Positions 28,115 to 40,222 are shown, counted from the first letter of the stretch. The stretch is 64,000 nucleotides of DNA from Massilia sp. YIM B02443 (GCF_030411955.1 NZ_JASNRA010000003.1:1-64000); one strand, 5' to 3'. Numbers and translations are program-made. Notes: generated from the letters alone by a model not told the origin.

Positions 28115-29338
28115 TTGCGACCGATCCTCAAATCGAACAAGCTCGACGACGTCTGCTACGAGATCCGTGGACCCGCCCTGGACAAGGCGCGCCAGATGGA
28201 AGACGACGGCCAGAAGATCATCAAGCTGAATATCGGCAACCTGGCCGTGTTCGGCTTCGACGCGCCGGACGAGATCGTCAGCGACATGATCCGCAACATG
28301 CACAACGCGGCCGGCTACACCGATTCGAAGGGCATGTTCGCGCCGCGCAAGGCGGTGATGCACTACACCCAGCAAAAGGGCATCGCCAACGTCGGCATCG
28401 ACGACATCTACCTCGGCAACGGCGCCTCGGAGCTGATCGTGATGGCGATGCAGGGCCTGCTCAACAACGGCGACGAGGTGCTGGTGCCGGCGCCCGACTA
28501 CCCGCTGTGGACCGCGGCCGTGAGCCTGGCCGGCGGCGCGCCGGTGCACTACATCTGCGACGAGGGGGCCGGCTGGATGCCGGACATCGAGGACATGCGC
28601 AGGAAGATCACGCCGAACACGCGCGCGATCGTGGTGATCAACCCGAATAACCCGACCGGCGCGTTGTATTCGCGCGAGGTGCTGCTCGAGATCATCGAGC
28701 TGGCGCGCCAGCACGGCCTGATCATCTACGCCGACGAGATCTACGACAAGACCTTGTACGACGGCGCCGAACACGTTTCCCTGGCCTCGCTGGCCGACGA
28801 CGTGCTGTTCGTGACCCTGAACGGCCTGTCGAAGAACTACCGCTCGTGCGGCTACCGCGCCGGCTGGATGGTGGTGTCGGGCGAGAAGCGCCATGCGAAA
28901 GGCTATATCGAAGGCCTGAACATGCTGGCCTCGATGCGCCTGTGCGCCAATGCGCCGGGCCAGTTCGCGATCCAGACCGCGCTCGGCGGCTACCAGAGCA
29001 TCGACGACCTGGTCAAGCCGGGCGGGCGCCTCCTGAAACAGCGCGACCTCGCGCACCAACTGCTTACCGATATTCCGGGCGTGAGCTGCGTGAAGCCAAA
29101 AGCCGCGCTGTACATGTTCCCGCGCCTCGATCCGAAGATGTACCCGATCACGGACGACCAGCAGTTCATCTGCGAACTGCTGTCCGAGGAAAAAGTGCTG
29201 CTGGTGCAAGGCACCGGCTTTAACTGGATCGCCCCGGATCACTTCCGGCTGGTCTTCCTTCCCAACTCCGACGATTTAACGGACGCCTGCGGACGCATCG
29301 CGCGCTTCCTCGACGGTTACCGACGGCGTCATGCCTGA
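28115..29338 (+). CDS. PLP-dependent aminotransferase, AlaC-like
   Basis: A class I/II aminotransferase of 407 residues, probably making alanine from pyruvate and glutamate, as for AlaC/AlaA proteins. The start is TTG 28115 (LRPILKSNKLDDVCYEIRGP) with AGGGG five bases upstream; a longer frame from 27959 adds 52 unrelated residues. PLP lysine is about K240 in GLSKNYRSCGYRAGW, and NPNNPTGALYS is intact. It is followed after 74 bases by homoserine dehydrogenase, a common betaproteobacterial pairing. Confidence 0.92.
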   Translation: MRPILKSNKLDDVCYEIRGPALDKARQMEDDGQKIIKLNIGNLAVFGFDAPDEIVSDMIRNMHNAAGYTDSKGMFAPRKAVMHYTQQKGIANVGIDDIYLGNGASELIVMAMQGLLNNGDEVLVPAPDYPLWTAAVSLAGGAPVHYICDEGAGWMPDIEDMRRKITPNTRAIVVINPNNPTGALYSREVLLEIIELARQHGLIIYADEIYDKTLYDGAEHVSLASLADDVLFVTLNGLSKNYRSCGYRAGWMVVSGEKRHAKGYIEGLNMLASMRLCANAPGQFAIQTALGGYQSIDDLVKPGGRLLKQRDLAHQLLTDIPGVSCVKPKAALYMFPRLDPKMYPITDDQQFICELLSEEKVLLVQGTGFNWIAPDHFRLVFLPNSDDLTDACGRIARFLDGYRRRHA

Positions 29339-29412
29339 GCACGGCTGCGGCGCTTTGAAAGCCGCAGCCTGTGCCGGACCTGTGCGCCTGGACCAATAGA
29401 GAAACAGATTAC

Positions 29413-30732
29413 ATGAAACCGATCCAAGTTGGCCTTCTGGGAATCGGCACCGTCGGTGCCGGCACCTTCAACGTTTTACAGCGCAACCAGGCAGACATCC
29501 GGCGCCGCGCCGGGCGCGGCATCGAGATCGCCATGGTGGCGGCGCGCAATACCGAGCGCGCACGCCAGTTGACCGGCGACAGCGTCACCGTGGTGGCCGA
29601 TCCGTTCGAGGTGGTGAACCATCCCGACATCGACATCGTGGTCGAGCTGATCGGCGGCTACGACTTGCCGAAGGAACTGGTCTTACGCGCCATTGCCAAC
29701 GGCAAGCACGTGGTCACCGCCAACAAGGCGCTGCTGGCGCAGCACGGCAACGAGATCTTCGCCGCCGCCCAGGACAAGGGCGTGATGGTGGCGTTCGAGG
29801 CCGCCGTGGCCGGCGGCATTCCGATCATCAAGGCGCTGCGCGAAGGCCTGACCGCGAACCGCATCGAGTCGGTGGCCGGCATCATCAACGGCACCACCAA
29901 CTTCATCCTGTCCGAGATGCGCGAGAAGGGGCTCGACTTCGCCACCGTGCTGAAACAGGCGCAGGAGCTGGGCTATGCCGAAGCCGACCCGACCTTCGAC
30001 ATCGAAGGCGTGGACGCGGCCCATAAACTGACCATCATGTCGGCGATCGCCTTCGGCATCCCGGTGCAGTTCGACAAGGCCTACGTGGAAGGCATCAGCC
30101 GGCTGCAGGCGCAGGACATCCGCTACGCCGAGCAGCTCGGCTACCGCATCAAGCTGCTGGGCATCACCCGCCGTACGCATACCGAGTCGGGCGAGGGCGT
30201 CGAGCTGCGCGTGCACCCGACCCTGATCCCGACCGGGCGCCTGATCGCCAACGTCGAAGGCGCAATGAACGCGGTGCTGGTGCAGGCCGACGCCGTCGGC
30301 GCCACGCTGTACTACGGCAAGGGCGCGGGCTCGGAGCCGACCGCCTCGGCGGTGATCGCCGACCTGGTCGACGTGACCCGCCTGCTCACGGCCGACCCGT
30401 ACAGCCGCGTGCCGCACCTGGCGTTCCAGCCGAACCAGATGACGGATGTGGCCATCGTGCCGATGTCCGAGATCACCACCAGCTACTACCTGCGCGTGCA
30501 CGTGCAGGACCAGCTGGGCGTGATGGCCGACCTGACCCGCATCCTGGCCGACGCCGGCATCTCGATCGACGCGGTGCTGCAGAAGGAACCGGGCAACCAG
30601 ACCGACATCGACATCATCATGCTCACGCACCAGACGCGCGAAAAGAACATCGATGCGGCGATCGCCAAGATCGAAGGGCTGCCGGCGGTGATCGGGAAGG
30701 TGACGCGGATTCGCCTGGAAAGCCTGGGGTAA
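29413..30732 (+). CDS. hom: Homoserine dehydrogenase
   Basis: Reduces aspartate semialdehyde to homoserine for threonine and methionine synthesis. The start ATG 29413 (MKPIQVGLLGIGTVGAGTF) gives 439 residues with the NAD(P)-binding glycine motif at the N-terminus. The catalytic region GIINGTTNFIL and YAEADPTFDIEG..DAAHKL is conserved. A C-terminal ACT domain (YYLRVHVQDQLGVMADLTRI) suggests threonine feedback. The ribosome binding site is weak. Confidence 0.97.
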   Translation: MKPIQVGLLGIGTVGAGTFNVLQRNQADIRRRAGRGIEIAMVAARNTERARQLTGDSVTVVADPFEVVNHPDIDIVVELIGGYDLPKELVLRAIANGKHVVTANKALLAQHGNEIFAAAQDKGVMVAFEAAVAGGIPIIKALREGLTANRIESVAGIINGTTNFILSEMREKGLDFATVLKQAQELGYAEADPTFDIEGVDAAHKLTIMSAIAFGIPVQFDKAYVEGISRLQAQDIRYAEQLGYRIKLLGITRRTHTESGEGVELRVHPTLIPTGRLIANVEGAMNAVLVQADAVGATLYYGKGAGSEPTASAVIADLVDVTRLLTADPYSRVPHLAFQPNQMTDVAIVPMSEITTSYYLRVHVQDQLGVMADLTRILADAGISIDAVLQKEPGNQTDIDIIMLTHQTREKNIDAAIAKIEGLPAVIGKVTRIRLESLG

Positions 30733-30756
30733 GCCTGCGCTTTCTCCGGCGACGGC

Positions 30757-30936
30757 TTACGGTGGCGGCAGGCCTTCGTGCACGACCGCGTTTGGTACGC
30801 TCGGCTCCGGCCGGAACGGACAATCCTCATCATCGTCGATGAGGGCGGTAGTCAGGAGCAGCAGATCCTGCTCGATGTGCTCGAACAGCGCATTGGCGAC
30901 GCTGGCGTAGCAAACGTGGAAGTTGGCTGAAGTCAT
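30757..30936 (-). CDS. Hypothetical 59-residue protein
   Basis: A short minus-strand frame encoding MTSANFHVCYASVANALFEH at its N-terminus and an acidic centre (LIDDDEDC). It is compact, ends just after hom, and is not explained by any other gene. There is no convincing ribosome binding site and no family is recognised. It may be a real small gene or a chance frame. Confidence 0.35.
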   Translation of the reverse strand: MTSANFHVCYASVANALFEHIEQDLLLLTTALIDDDEDCPFRPEPSVPNAVVHEGLPPP

Positions 30937-31236
30937 CCGCGGATTCTACCCCGCGTTGCAGCGCATAATTCTCTCGGATCAGGTGTCGTTTGACCGGTTT
31001 CAATCGACATTAGCGCCCGCGGCACGTTTTCGGCGCAGCCGCTTGTCCGGCGCCGCGCTTTATGGTCGACAGCTGACCCGGTCCTGACCCCGCGTTGATC
31101 AATCAACGGCGCGTATCGCCGCCCACGACCTCGGGTATCGTCTGCGGATACGCAATCATGTGTGTGAGAAACAGCGTTTGTTGTGCCGGTCTTGCCGTTG
31201 TACATTACGCACTCCACATCACCCGAGCCAAGAAGC
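30937..31236. other. Intergenic region upstream of the MFS-acyltransferase gene
   Basis: About 300 bases without a gene I can support. Short frames in both strands lack ribosome binding sites and motifs. No clear hairpin, repeat or promoter stands out. Confidence 0.45.
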
Positions 31237-33138
31237 ATGAGCCAACCGAGCCAGTTTTCCCTGCTGACCCAGCGCCGATTCGGCCCGTTTTTCTGGACCC
31301 AGTTCCTGGGCGCGTTCAACGACAACCTGTTCAAGACCGCGCTGCTGGTCGTGATGACCTACGACGCGCTGAACTGGACCTCGCTCGATCCGTCGCTACT
31401 GAACAACCTGATCCCGGGCCTGTTCATCCTGCCCTACGTGCTGTTCTCCGCCACATCGGGCCAGATCGCCGACAAATACGACAAGGCCAGGCTGGCGCGC
31501 ATCGTCAAGATCGCCGAGATCGCGATCATGCTGATCGCCGGCATCGGCTGGATGACCCACACGCTGTGGCTGCTGATCGTGGCGGTGGTCGGCATGGGCA
31601 TGCACTCGACGCTGTTCGGACCGGTCAAGTATGCCTATCTGCCGCAGAACCTCAAACCCGATGAACTGGTTGGCGGCAATGGCGTGGTCGAGATGGGTAC
31701 TTTTGTCGGCATCCTGCTGGGCGAGGTGGCGGGCGCGATCCTGGTCGGCTACAAGCCGAACGGCATCCTGCTGGTGGCCGCCGCCACCCTGGCGTTCGCC
31801 GTGCTGGGGCTAGTGGCCAGCTGGCGCATCCCGCCGTCGCCGGCGCCGGCGCCCGAGCTGCGCATCAGCCGCAACCCGTTCGCTGAATCGTGGCGCAACC
31901 TGGCGTATTCGCGCCAGAACCGCACCGTGTTCCTGTCGATGCTGGGCAATTCCTGGTTCTGGTTCTACGGCGCCTTGCTGCTGGCCCAGTTCCCGGTGTT
32001 TTCGAAGGATTACCTGAAGGGCGACCACAGCGTGTTCGTGCTGCTGTTGACCGTGTTCTCGCTCGGCATCGGCGCCGGTTCGCTGCTGTGCGAACGGCTG
32101 TCGGGCCGCAAGGTCGAGATCGGCCTGGTGCCGTTCGGCTCGATCGGGCTGTCGGTGTTCGGCATCGACCTGTATTTCGCCAGCCAGGCTTTCGTTGGCG
32201 GCACGGTCGGCGGCGCGGCGGTGGTGGACGCCATGACGCTGCTGGGCCAGCCGGGCGTGCTGCGCATCCTGGCCGACCTGGTGCTGATCGGCGTGTTCGG
32301 CGGCTTCTTCATCGTGCCGCTGTTCGCCCTGATCCAGACCCGCTGCGACCAGAAGCACGTCTCGCGCACCATCGCCGGCATGAACATCCTGAACGCGCTG
32401 TTCATGGTGGCATCCGCCGGCGTGGCGATCCTGCTGCTGGGGCAGGGCTTCACGATTCCGGAACTGTTCCTGACCACGGCCCTGCTCAATGCGGTGGTGG
32501 CGATCTACATCTTCTCGCTGGTGCCGGAATTCCTGATGCGCTTCCTGGCCTGGCTGCTGATCCACACCGTGTACCGGGTGCGCACCGTCGACACGGCGAA
32601 CATCCCGGACGAGGGCGCCGCGATCCTGGTCTGCAACCACGTCAGCTACGTCGACGCGATCGTGATCAACGCCGCCAGCCCCCGTCCGATCCGCTTCGTG
32701 ATGGACCACCGCATCTTCAAGACGCCATTCTTGCGCTGGATCTTCCGCGCCGTGAATGCGATCCCGATCGCGCCGGCCAAGGAAGATCCCTGGGTGATGG
32801 AAAAGGCCTTCGTGGATATTGCCCACGCCCTGCACGACGGCGAGCTGGTCTGCATCTTCCCGGAAGGGAAGCTGACCACCACCGGCGACCTGAACGAGTT
32901 CCGCAACGGCATTGCGAAAATCGTCGAGCGCAGCCGGGTGCCGGTGATCCCGATGGCGCTGCGCGGCCTGTGGGGCAGCTGGTTCACGCGCGACCAGAGC
33001 AACCTGTTCGAACGCCGCATTGCGCGCGGCATGCGTTCGCAGCTGGCGCTGGCGGTGGGGCTGCCGGTGGCGCCGGAGCAGGCCACGCCGGAATACCTGC
33101 GCCAGCAGGTGCTGGCGCTGCGCGGCGACTGGAAGTAA
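31237..33138 (+). CDS. MFS transporter fused to 1-acylglycerol-phosphate acyltransferase
   Basis: A 633-residue two-part protein. Residues 1-430 form a twelve-helix MFS transporter of the LplT type (FWTQFLGAFNDNLFKTALLV). Residues 440-633 form a PlsC-type acyltransferase with the HX4D motif NHVSYVDAI near 467 and FPEGKLTTTG near 546. LplT imports lysophospholipids for re-acylation, so the fusion probably couples flipping and re-acylation. Unlike the enterobacterial LplT/Aas pair there is no acyl-ACP synthetase domain. ATG 31237 (MSQPSQFSLL) is preferred to the frame start at 31183. Confidence 0.9.
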   Translation: MSQPSQFSLLTQRRFGPFFWTQFLGAFNDNLFKTALLVVMTYDALNWTSLDPSLLNNLIPGLFILPYVLFSATSGQIADKYDKARLARIVKIAEIAIMLIAGIGWMTHTLWLLIVAVVGMGMHSTLFGPVKYAYLPQNLKPDELVGGNGVVEMGTFVGILLGEVAGAILVGYKPNGILLVAAATLAFAVLGLVASWRIPPSPAPAPELRISRNPFAESWRNLAYSRQNRTVFLSMLGNSWFWFYGALLLAQFPVFSKDYLKGDHSVFVLLLTVFSLGIGAGSLLCERLSGRKVEIGLVPFGSIGLSVFGIDLYFASQAFVGGTVGGAAVVDAMTLLGQPGVLRILADLVLIGVFGGFFIVPLFALIQTRCDQKHVSRTIAGMNILNALFMVASAGVAILLLGQGFTIPELFLTTALLNAVVAIYIFSLVPEFLMRFLAWLLIHTVYRVRTVDTANIPDEGAAILVCNHVSYVDAIVINAASPRPIRFVMDHRIFKTPFLRWIFRAVNAIPIAPAKEDPWVMEKAFVDIAHALHDGELVCIFPEGKLTTTGDLNEFRNGIAKIVERSRVPVIPMALRGLWGSWFTRDQSNLFERRIARGMRSQLALAVGLPVAPEQATPEYLRQQVLALRGDWK

Positions 33139-33214
33139 TGGAACAGGCGCCGCCATGCAGGCGGGGACGGCGCCTCTGTCGCGCGAATTTATTCCGGCGG
33201 CGTGTATCAAAAAC

Positions 33215-33242
33215 TCAAGATTTTTTCTGTCTCTGATATAAT
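33215..33242 (+). promoter_or_regulatory. Promoter of tRNA-Pro
   Basis: A perfect TATAAT (33237-33242) is preceded at 16 bases by the weak -35 TCAAGA. The tRNA begins 12 bases further on, which fits a start near 33249. Confidence 0.5.
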
Positions 33243-33253
33243 TGTTGGCTAGT

Positions 33254-33330
<77 letters not shown>

Positions 33331-33345
33331 TAGAATCAACGAGTC

Positions 33346-33372
33346 AGGCCAGCTTTCGAGCTGGCCTTTTTC
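33346..33372 (+). terminator. Intrinsic terminator after tRNA-Pro
   Basis: GGCCAG and CTGGCC enclose CTTTCGAG, extended by AGCT pairing, and are followed by TTTTTCG. Confidence 0.85.
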
Positions 33373-33396
33373 GTTTCCGGACGCTGCCGAGGCCGC

Positions 33397-33948
33397 TCAA
33401 TCCATCAGCACCTGTTCCGTCATGCGCACCTGCGCATACTCACCGTCCAGGTTGGCCAGCGCCATCAGGTGCACCTCTTCGGCGCTGCGCAGGTTGCCGC
33501 CGAAATCCGTTTTCTCGAACGCGAAGCAGGCGTCGGCCACCACCGTCACATCGAAACCGAGATTGCCTGCCGTGCGCGCGCTGGCCTCGACCGAGTTGTT
33601 GGTGCTGACCCCGGCGATCACGACGTGGCGCAGGCCGCGCGCATGCAGCCAGCGCTCCAGGCCGGTGTTCACGAAGGCATCCGGCACGTTCTTGTCGACC
33701 ACGTGCTCGTGCGCCAGCGGCAGGAAGCGCTCCTGGAACAAAGCGCCCGGCTGACCCGGCGCGAATACCGACGCCGGCGAACGGCTGATGTGGCGCACCA
33801 GCACCACCGGCTGGCCGCGCGCCCGCCAGGCGCCGAGCAGGCGCGCGATGCGCGCTTCCGCGTCCGGATTGTTGCGAGGAGGAAGCGTATCGAAACGCAT
33901 TCCCTGCTGCATGTCGATGACGATCAGCGCTGCGTGTTGCTGGTCCAT
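33397..33948 (-). CDS. Isochorismatase-like hydrolase without the usual cysteine
   Basis: A 183-residue alpha/beta hydrolase of the isochorismatase/cysteine hydrolase superfamily (ALIVIDMQQGMRFD, HISRSPASVFAPGQPG, VDKNVPDAF). The aspartate (IDMQ) and lysine (DKNVPDAF) of the triad are present. At the nucleophile position the sequence reads GVSTNNSVEASART, with Ser where nicotinamidase-type enzymes have Cys. This variant is known in some members of the superfamily. Substrate unknown. The gene stands alone. Confidence 0.85.
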   Translation of the reverse strand: MDQQHAALIVIDMQQGMRFDTLPPRNNPDAEARIARLLGAWRARGQPVVLVRHISRSPASVFAPGQPGALFQERFLPLAHEHVVDKNVPDAFVNTGLERWLHARGLRHVVIAGVSTNNSVEASARTAGNLGFDVTVVADACFAFEKTDFGGNLRSAEEVHLMALANLDGEYAQVRMTEQVLMD

Positions 33949-34023
33949 GATGCTCCCCGGTTGGTCGATATCCAGCCTGTCGGCTGACCAGGATGATTCT
34001 ATCGCGCAATGCCGGCGTCGCCT

Positions 34024-35181
34024 TCAGGACAAGCCCGGCTCCAGCGTCGGCGCATCCTGCACGATGCGCGCGTCGAGCGGGATGTCGATCACGAAAGTGG
34101 TCCCGCGCTCTGCGCTGCTGTCCAGTCCGATACTGCCGCCATGGCTCTCGGCTACCGCGCGCACGTAGGGCAAGCCGATGCCCCAGCCCTGGCGCTCACC
34201 GCTCCTGGCCGCTTCGGCGCGGCGATACATCTGGAAGATGCATTCCTGTTCCTCCAGCGGGATTTGCGGGCCGTGGTTGTGCACCGTCAGCAGCAGCCGC
34301 TCGTGCACTTCCTGGATCGCGATCGTCACCGGCGTATCCTGCGCGCCATATTTCAGAGCGTTGCCGACCAGGTTCTCGGTGGCGCGCTTGAGAGCCAGCC
34401 GGTCCCAGTGGCCGACGATCGAGCGCGCGTCGACCACGATGCAAGGGCCGTGCGCGGTCTGGGCATCGGCCTGCACTTCCTTGACCACCTCGCAGATGTC
34501 AACGCGATGCAGGTCGAGCTGGATGTTTTCGCCGCTGTGAAACGCCATGGTGTTGAGTAGCTCGTCGATCATGCCGTTCATGCGCTGGACGTTGTTCAGC
34601 GCCTTGGCGGCGACCATCTTGATGCGGGTAACGTCGTTGCTCATCAGGATCAGTTCGAGCGCCGTCGTGGTGGCGGTCAGGGGGCCGCGCATGTCGTGGG
34701 TGAGGGCGGCCGCGAAGCGCTCGCGAAAGCCGCTGTGCACCAGCGAAAACGACTGCACCGCTTGCTGGATGCCGGAGTCGATCGAGGAATGGATGATCTC
34801 GGTCTCGCGATGGTCGAGCGTCACGCCCTCGCGCTGCAGCACGTGGAAGATCGCCCAGCGCAAGACCTGGTATTCCTCGATCAGGGCCGCGTGGTCGTAG
34901 GCCGTGACGCGCGCCCGTTCGCCGCCATGCTCGGCGGCCACGGTGGTGCCGTCCACGCCCGACAGGCGCGGATAGTCGGGGCTGATGCTTTGCGCGATAT
35001 TGTCGTAGAACACCGGCAGCGTATCGATCAGCACCGGGTGCTGCACCGTGCTGGCCTGGGCGATGCGTTCGCGCACCCGCGTTTCCCACGCGCCGAACAC
35101 GGCGTCGCGCAAGGCGAGCATGCGCCGGGCGTTGGGCGACAGCGGGGGCGAGGCCTGGTCCTGGTCACTGGCAAGCGTCAT
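34024..35181 (-). CDS. Cytosolic sensor histidine kinase
   Basis: A 385-residue kinase without membrane segments. An N-terminal helical sensor region (about 10-145, resembling RsbRD-type domains) precedes the HisKA box with His162 in ALTHDMRGPLTA. The HATPase domain has ENLVGNALKYGA and the G-box GWGIGLPYVRAVAESHGG. The lack of a response regulator next to it, with a hybrid kinase gene just upstream on the same strand, suggests that the two may work together. Signal unknown. Confidence 0.9.
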   Translation of the reverse strand: MTLASDQDQASPPLSPNARRMLALRDAVFGAWETRVRERIAQASTVQHPVLIDTLPVFYDNIAQSISPDYPRLSGVDGTTVAAEHGGERARVTAYDHAALIEEYQVLRWAIFHVLQREGVTLDHRETEIIHSSIDSGIQQAVQSFSLVHSGFRERFAAALTHDMRGPLTATTTALELILMSNDVTRIKMVAAKALNNVQRMNGMIDELLNTMAFHSGENIQLDLHRVDICEVVKEVQADAQTAHGPCIVVDARSIVGHWDRLALKRATENLVGNALKYGAQDTPVTIAIQEVHERLLLTVHNHGPQIPLEEQECIFQMYRRAEAARSGERQGWGIGLPYVRAVAESHGGSIGLDSSAERGTTFVIDIPLDARIVQDAPTLEPGLS

Positions 35182-35333
35182 GCGGAGGTCCGTTCGTTGA
35201 TGTGCATACGATCCGCCATGCTACGCGAAATGGCGCCGGACCGAAGCGCATTGTGACGCCGCTGCGTGCTCATCTGTAACAGTTGGCGCAATATGGCATT
35301 GGCGCCACGCGCCAGCCGAGTCCTTCGGCGCCG

Positions 35334-38156
<2,823 letters not shown>

Positions 38157-38256
38157 TGTGGTCCGCTGTGAATGTGGTCAGCCGTGAACGATACGGGCTA
38201 TCCGGCAAACCCGCAACAGGTTTGGTGCGTAGCAATCCGACACGGCGGGCGCCGCC

Positions 38257-39264
38257 TCAGCGCTGGCGTTGCAGGCGCAGCAGCAGCCAGGCAGCGACCG
38301 AAGTGAACAGGACGGCCAGCACCAGCACGATCCAGAAGCCGTGCTCGCTCTGCGCGAGCGGCACGCCGCCCACGTTCATGCCGAGCAGGCCGGCGATCAG
38401 ATTGATCGGCAGCGCCATCACGGTGACGATGGTCAGCAGGAACAGGCTGCGGTTATTGTCTTCGTTGACGCGCGCCGCGATCTCTTCCTGCAGCAGCTTG
38501 ATCCGTTCCTGGAGGGCGGCCAGGTCGCTCAGCACCACCGTGAATTCCTCGGTCGCCTGGCGCAGCGCCTGGCGGTCGTCCGGCGCGACCCAGGCGGGCG
38601 GGCGCTGCAGCAGGCGGAACAGGGCGGCCGGCTCCGGCGCCAGCAGGCGCTGCAGGCGCACCAGCACGCGCCGCAGCGTGCCCAGGTCTTCGCGCTTGCG
38701 CGTCAGGCGCCCGGCCAGCAGCCGGTCTTCGATGGTGTCGACCCGCGCCACCGCGTCGCGCACGATGTTGACCAGGACGTCGGCCTGGTCCTGCAGCAGG
38801 TGCACCAGCAGCTCGAGCGGCGAGCGCAACCGTTCACCCTGGAGCACGGCCTGGCGCAGGCGTTCGATCGAGGCCAGCGGCTTGCGCCGCGCGCTGATCA
38901 CCAGCTCGGGCGTGACGTGGGCCCACAGGGTCGAGATCTCGGCGCTGTCGATCGAAAAACCGTGCAGCACGTCGTTGACTACCGCGATCAGGGCATCGTC
39001 GGCGATTTCGATGCGGGTCGAGCGCGAGCCCTGGTGCAGGGTGCCGTAGAACTCGTCGGCCAGGCCGGCATGGGCGCGCAGCCAGCGTTCGCTGGCGGTG
39101 TTCGACAGGTTGAAGTGCAGCCACAGGAATTGGCCCGGCGCCGGTTGCCGCATCCAGTCGGCGGCATCGCGTACGCCAAGCGGCACGGCCTGGGCGTCGC
39201 CGATCAGGAAGCCCCATACCAGGCCCGAATCGTCGGAACCGTAATTGAATCCGGACACTGCCAT
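38257..39264 (-). CDS. CorA-family zinc/magnesium transporter, ZntB-like
   Basis: A 335-residue member of the CorA/ZntB metal ion transporter family. A large cytoplasmic N-terminal domain is followed by two C-terminal membrane helices. The signature loop reads LLGMNVGGVPLAQ, and GMNVGG followed by P is closer to ZntB than to CorA. It probably moves zinc with proton coupling. It stands between the hybrid kinase gene and a terminator-like hairpin, without a linked regulator. Confidence 0.9.
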   Translation of the reverse strand: MAVSGFNYGSDDSGLVWGFLIGDAQAVPLGVRDAADWMRQPAPGQFLWLHFNLSNTASERWLRAHAGLADEFYGTLHQGSRSTRIEIADDALIAVVNDVLHGFSIDSAEISTLWAHVTPELVISARRKPLASIERLRQAVLQGERLRSPLELLVHLLQDQADVLVNIVRDAVARVDTIEDRLLAGRLTRKREDLGTLRRVLVRLQRLLAPEPAALFRLLQRPPAWVAPDDRQALRQATEEFTVVLSDLAALQERIKLLQEEIAARVNEDNNRSLFLLTIVTVMALPINLIAGLLGMNVGGVPLAQSEHGFWIVLVLAVLFTSVAAWLLLRLQRQR

Positions 39265-39453
39265 CTCTTATCCCATAGCCATCAGCGATGGGCAATTGTA
39301 GAGCGTTCCGCTGCGGCAATGGCGGCATTTGCGCGTGCCGGATGGCGTGCGGCCGAATGGGACCGTCGCCGGGTGCTTGTCATCAAGATGAAACCGGCGC
39401 GCGCTATGCTGCGGTCCGTCTCTCCGCGTGATCCTGTATGGATAAGCGTTCAT

Positions 39454-39484
39454 CCGTCGGCCTCGCGGCCGACGGTTTTTTTTT
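39454..39484 (+). terminator. Terminator-like hairpin upstream of a small gene
   Basis: CCGTCGGCC and GGCCGACGG form a nine-base stem with a TCGC loop, followed by nine T. No gene on the plus strand ends before it, so it may terminate a short leader transcript. In the minus direction it has no U tract. Confidence 0.75.
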
Positions 39485-39553
39485 GAATTCGGGCATCCGG
39501 GTGGACGCCTTGTCGAACCGCCTGGCCGTCCGGCCGGCGCAGGAAAGGAAGTC

Positions 39554-39790
39554 ATGCAGGATTCGCACATCGATCGCCGTGCCACCCCGGCGCTGCCGGC
39601 CGTCGGGCCCTACGCCGATCCGGCCCGTGTGGTCCGCCAGGGCATGGCGATCCAGGCCAGCCTGGGCACCCGCAGCGCGGTCGAATTCCTCAAGCAGCAC
39701 GGCGTTCATGGCGAAGTGATCCATCGCGTGCTGATGGGCGAGCAGGTGCGCGCCGACGACCGCCAGGCGACGGACGGCGCGGCGCGCTGA
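39554..39790 (+). CDS. Hypothetical 78-residue protein
   Basis: A small soluble protein starting MQDSHIDRRATPALPAVG with AAAGGAAG upstream. The centre VRQGMAIQASLGTRSAVEFLKQHGVHGEVIHRVL looks like a short helical domain, similar in spirit to small conserved Burkholderiales proteins. No family name is certain. It is convergent with the MerR gene. Confidence 0.6.
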   Translation: MQDSHIDRRATPALPAVGPYADPARVVRQGMAIQASLGTRSAVEFLKQHGVHGEVIHRVLMGEQVRADDRQATDGAAR

Positions 39791-39808
39791 GCCGTCAGCG
39801 CCAAGCCT

Positions 39809-40210
39809 TCAAGCGTGCTCGGTCAGTTCGCGCAGGATCGCGCACTGGCCGGCGGGACGCACCGCGTCGCAGCGCGAACGCAGCGACGACAGCTCGGCGC
39901 GCAAGGCGCCCAGCTCGGCGATCTGGCGGTCGATCTCGCTCAACTGGTGATCGACCAGGTCGTTGACGCCGCTGCAGGAACGCTCGGGCTGGTCCTGGTA
40001 GCCGAGCAGGGCGTCGACTTCGTTCAGCGACATGCCGAGCGCGCGGCAGCGCCGGATGAAGTGCAGCCGGGTCGCGTGGCTATCGTCGTACTGGCGGTAG
40101 TTGGCCTGCGTCCTGAGCGGCGGCGGCAGCAAACCCTTCGCTTCATAGAACCGGATCGTCTCAGGCAGGCAGCCCGTCATTTTCGCCAGTTCGCCAATGC
40201 GCATCGACAT
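39809..40210 (-). CDS. Cd(II)/Pb(II)-responsive MerR regulator (CadR/PbrR-like)
   Basis: A 133-residue MerR-family activator. The winged HTH MRIGELAKMTGCLPETIRFYE is at the N-terminus. Metal-binding cysteines are at about C14, C79 and C114, where C14 and C79 match PbrR/CadR positions. The start ATG 40210 has CGGAG six bases upstream. It is divergent from a CDF-type transporter gene, with a MerR-type operator between them. Confidence 0.9.
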   Translation of the reverse strand: MSMRIGELAKMTGCLPETIRFYEAKGLLPPPLRTQANYRQYDDSHATRLHFIRRCRALGMSLNEVDALLGYQDQPERSCSGVNDLVDHQLSEIDRQIAELGALRAELSSLRSRCDAVRPAGQCAILRELTEHA

Positions 40211-40222
40211 CACTTTCTCCGC

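Noticed and set aside
39438-39719. 93-codon plus-strand frame starting MDKRSSVGLAADG
   Set aside because: It runs through a terminator hairpin and overlaps the better supported gene at 39554 in another frame.
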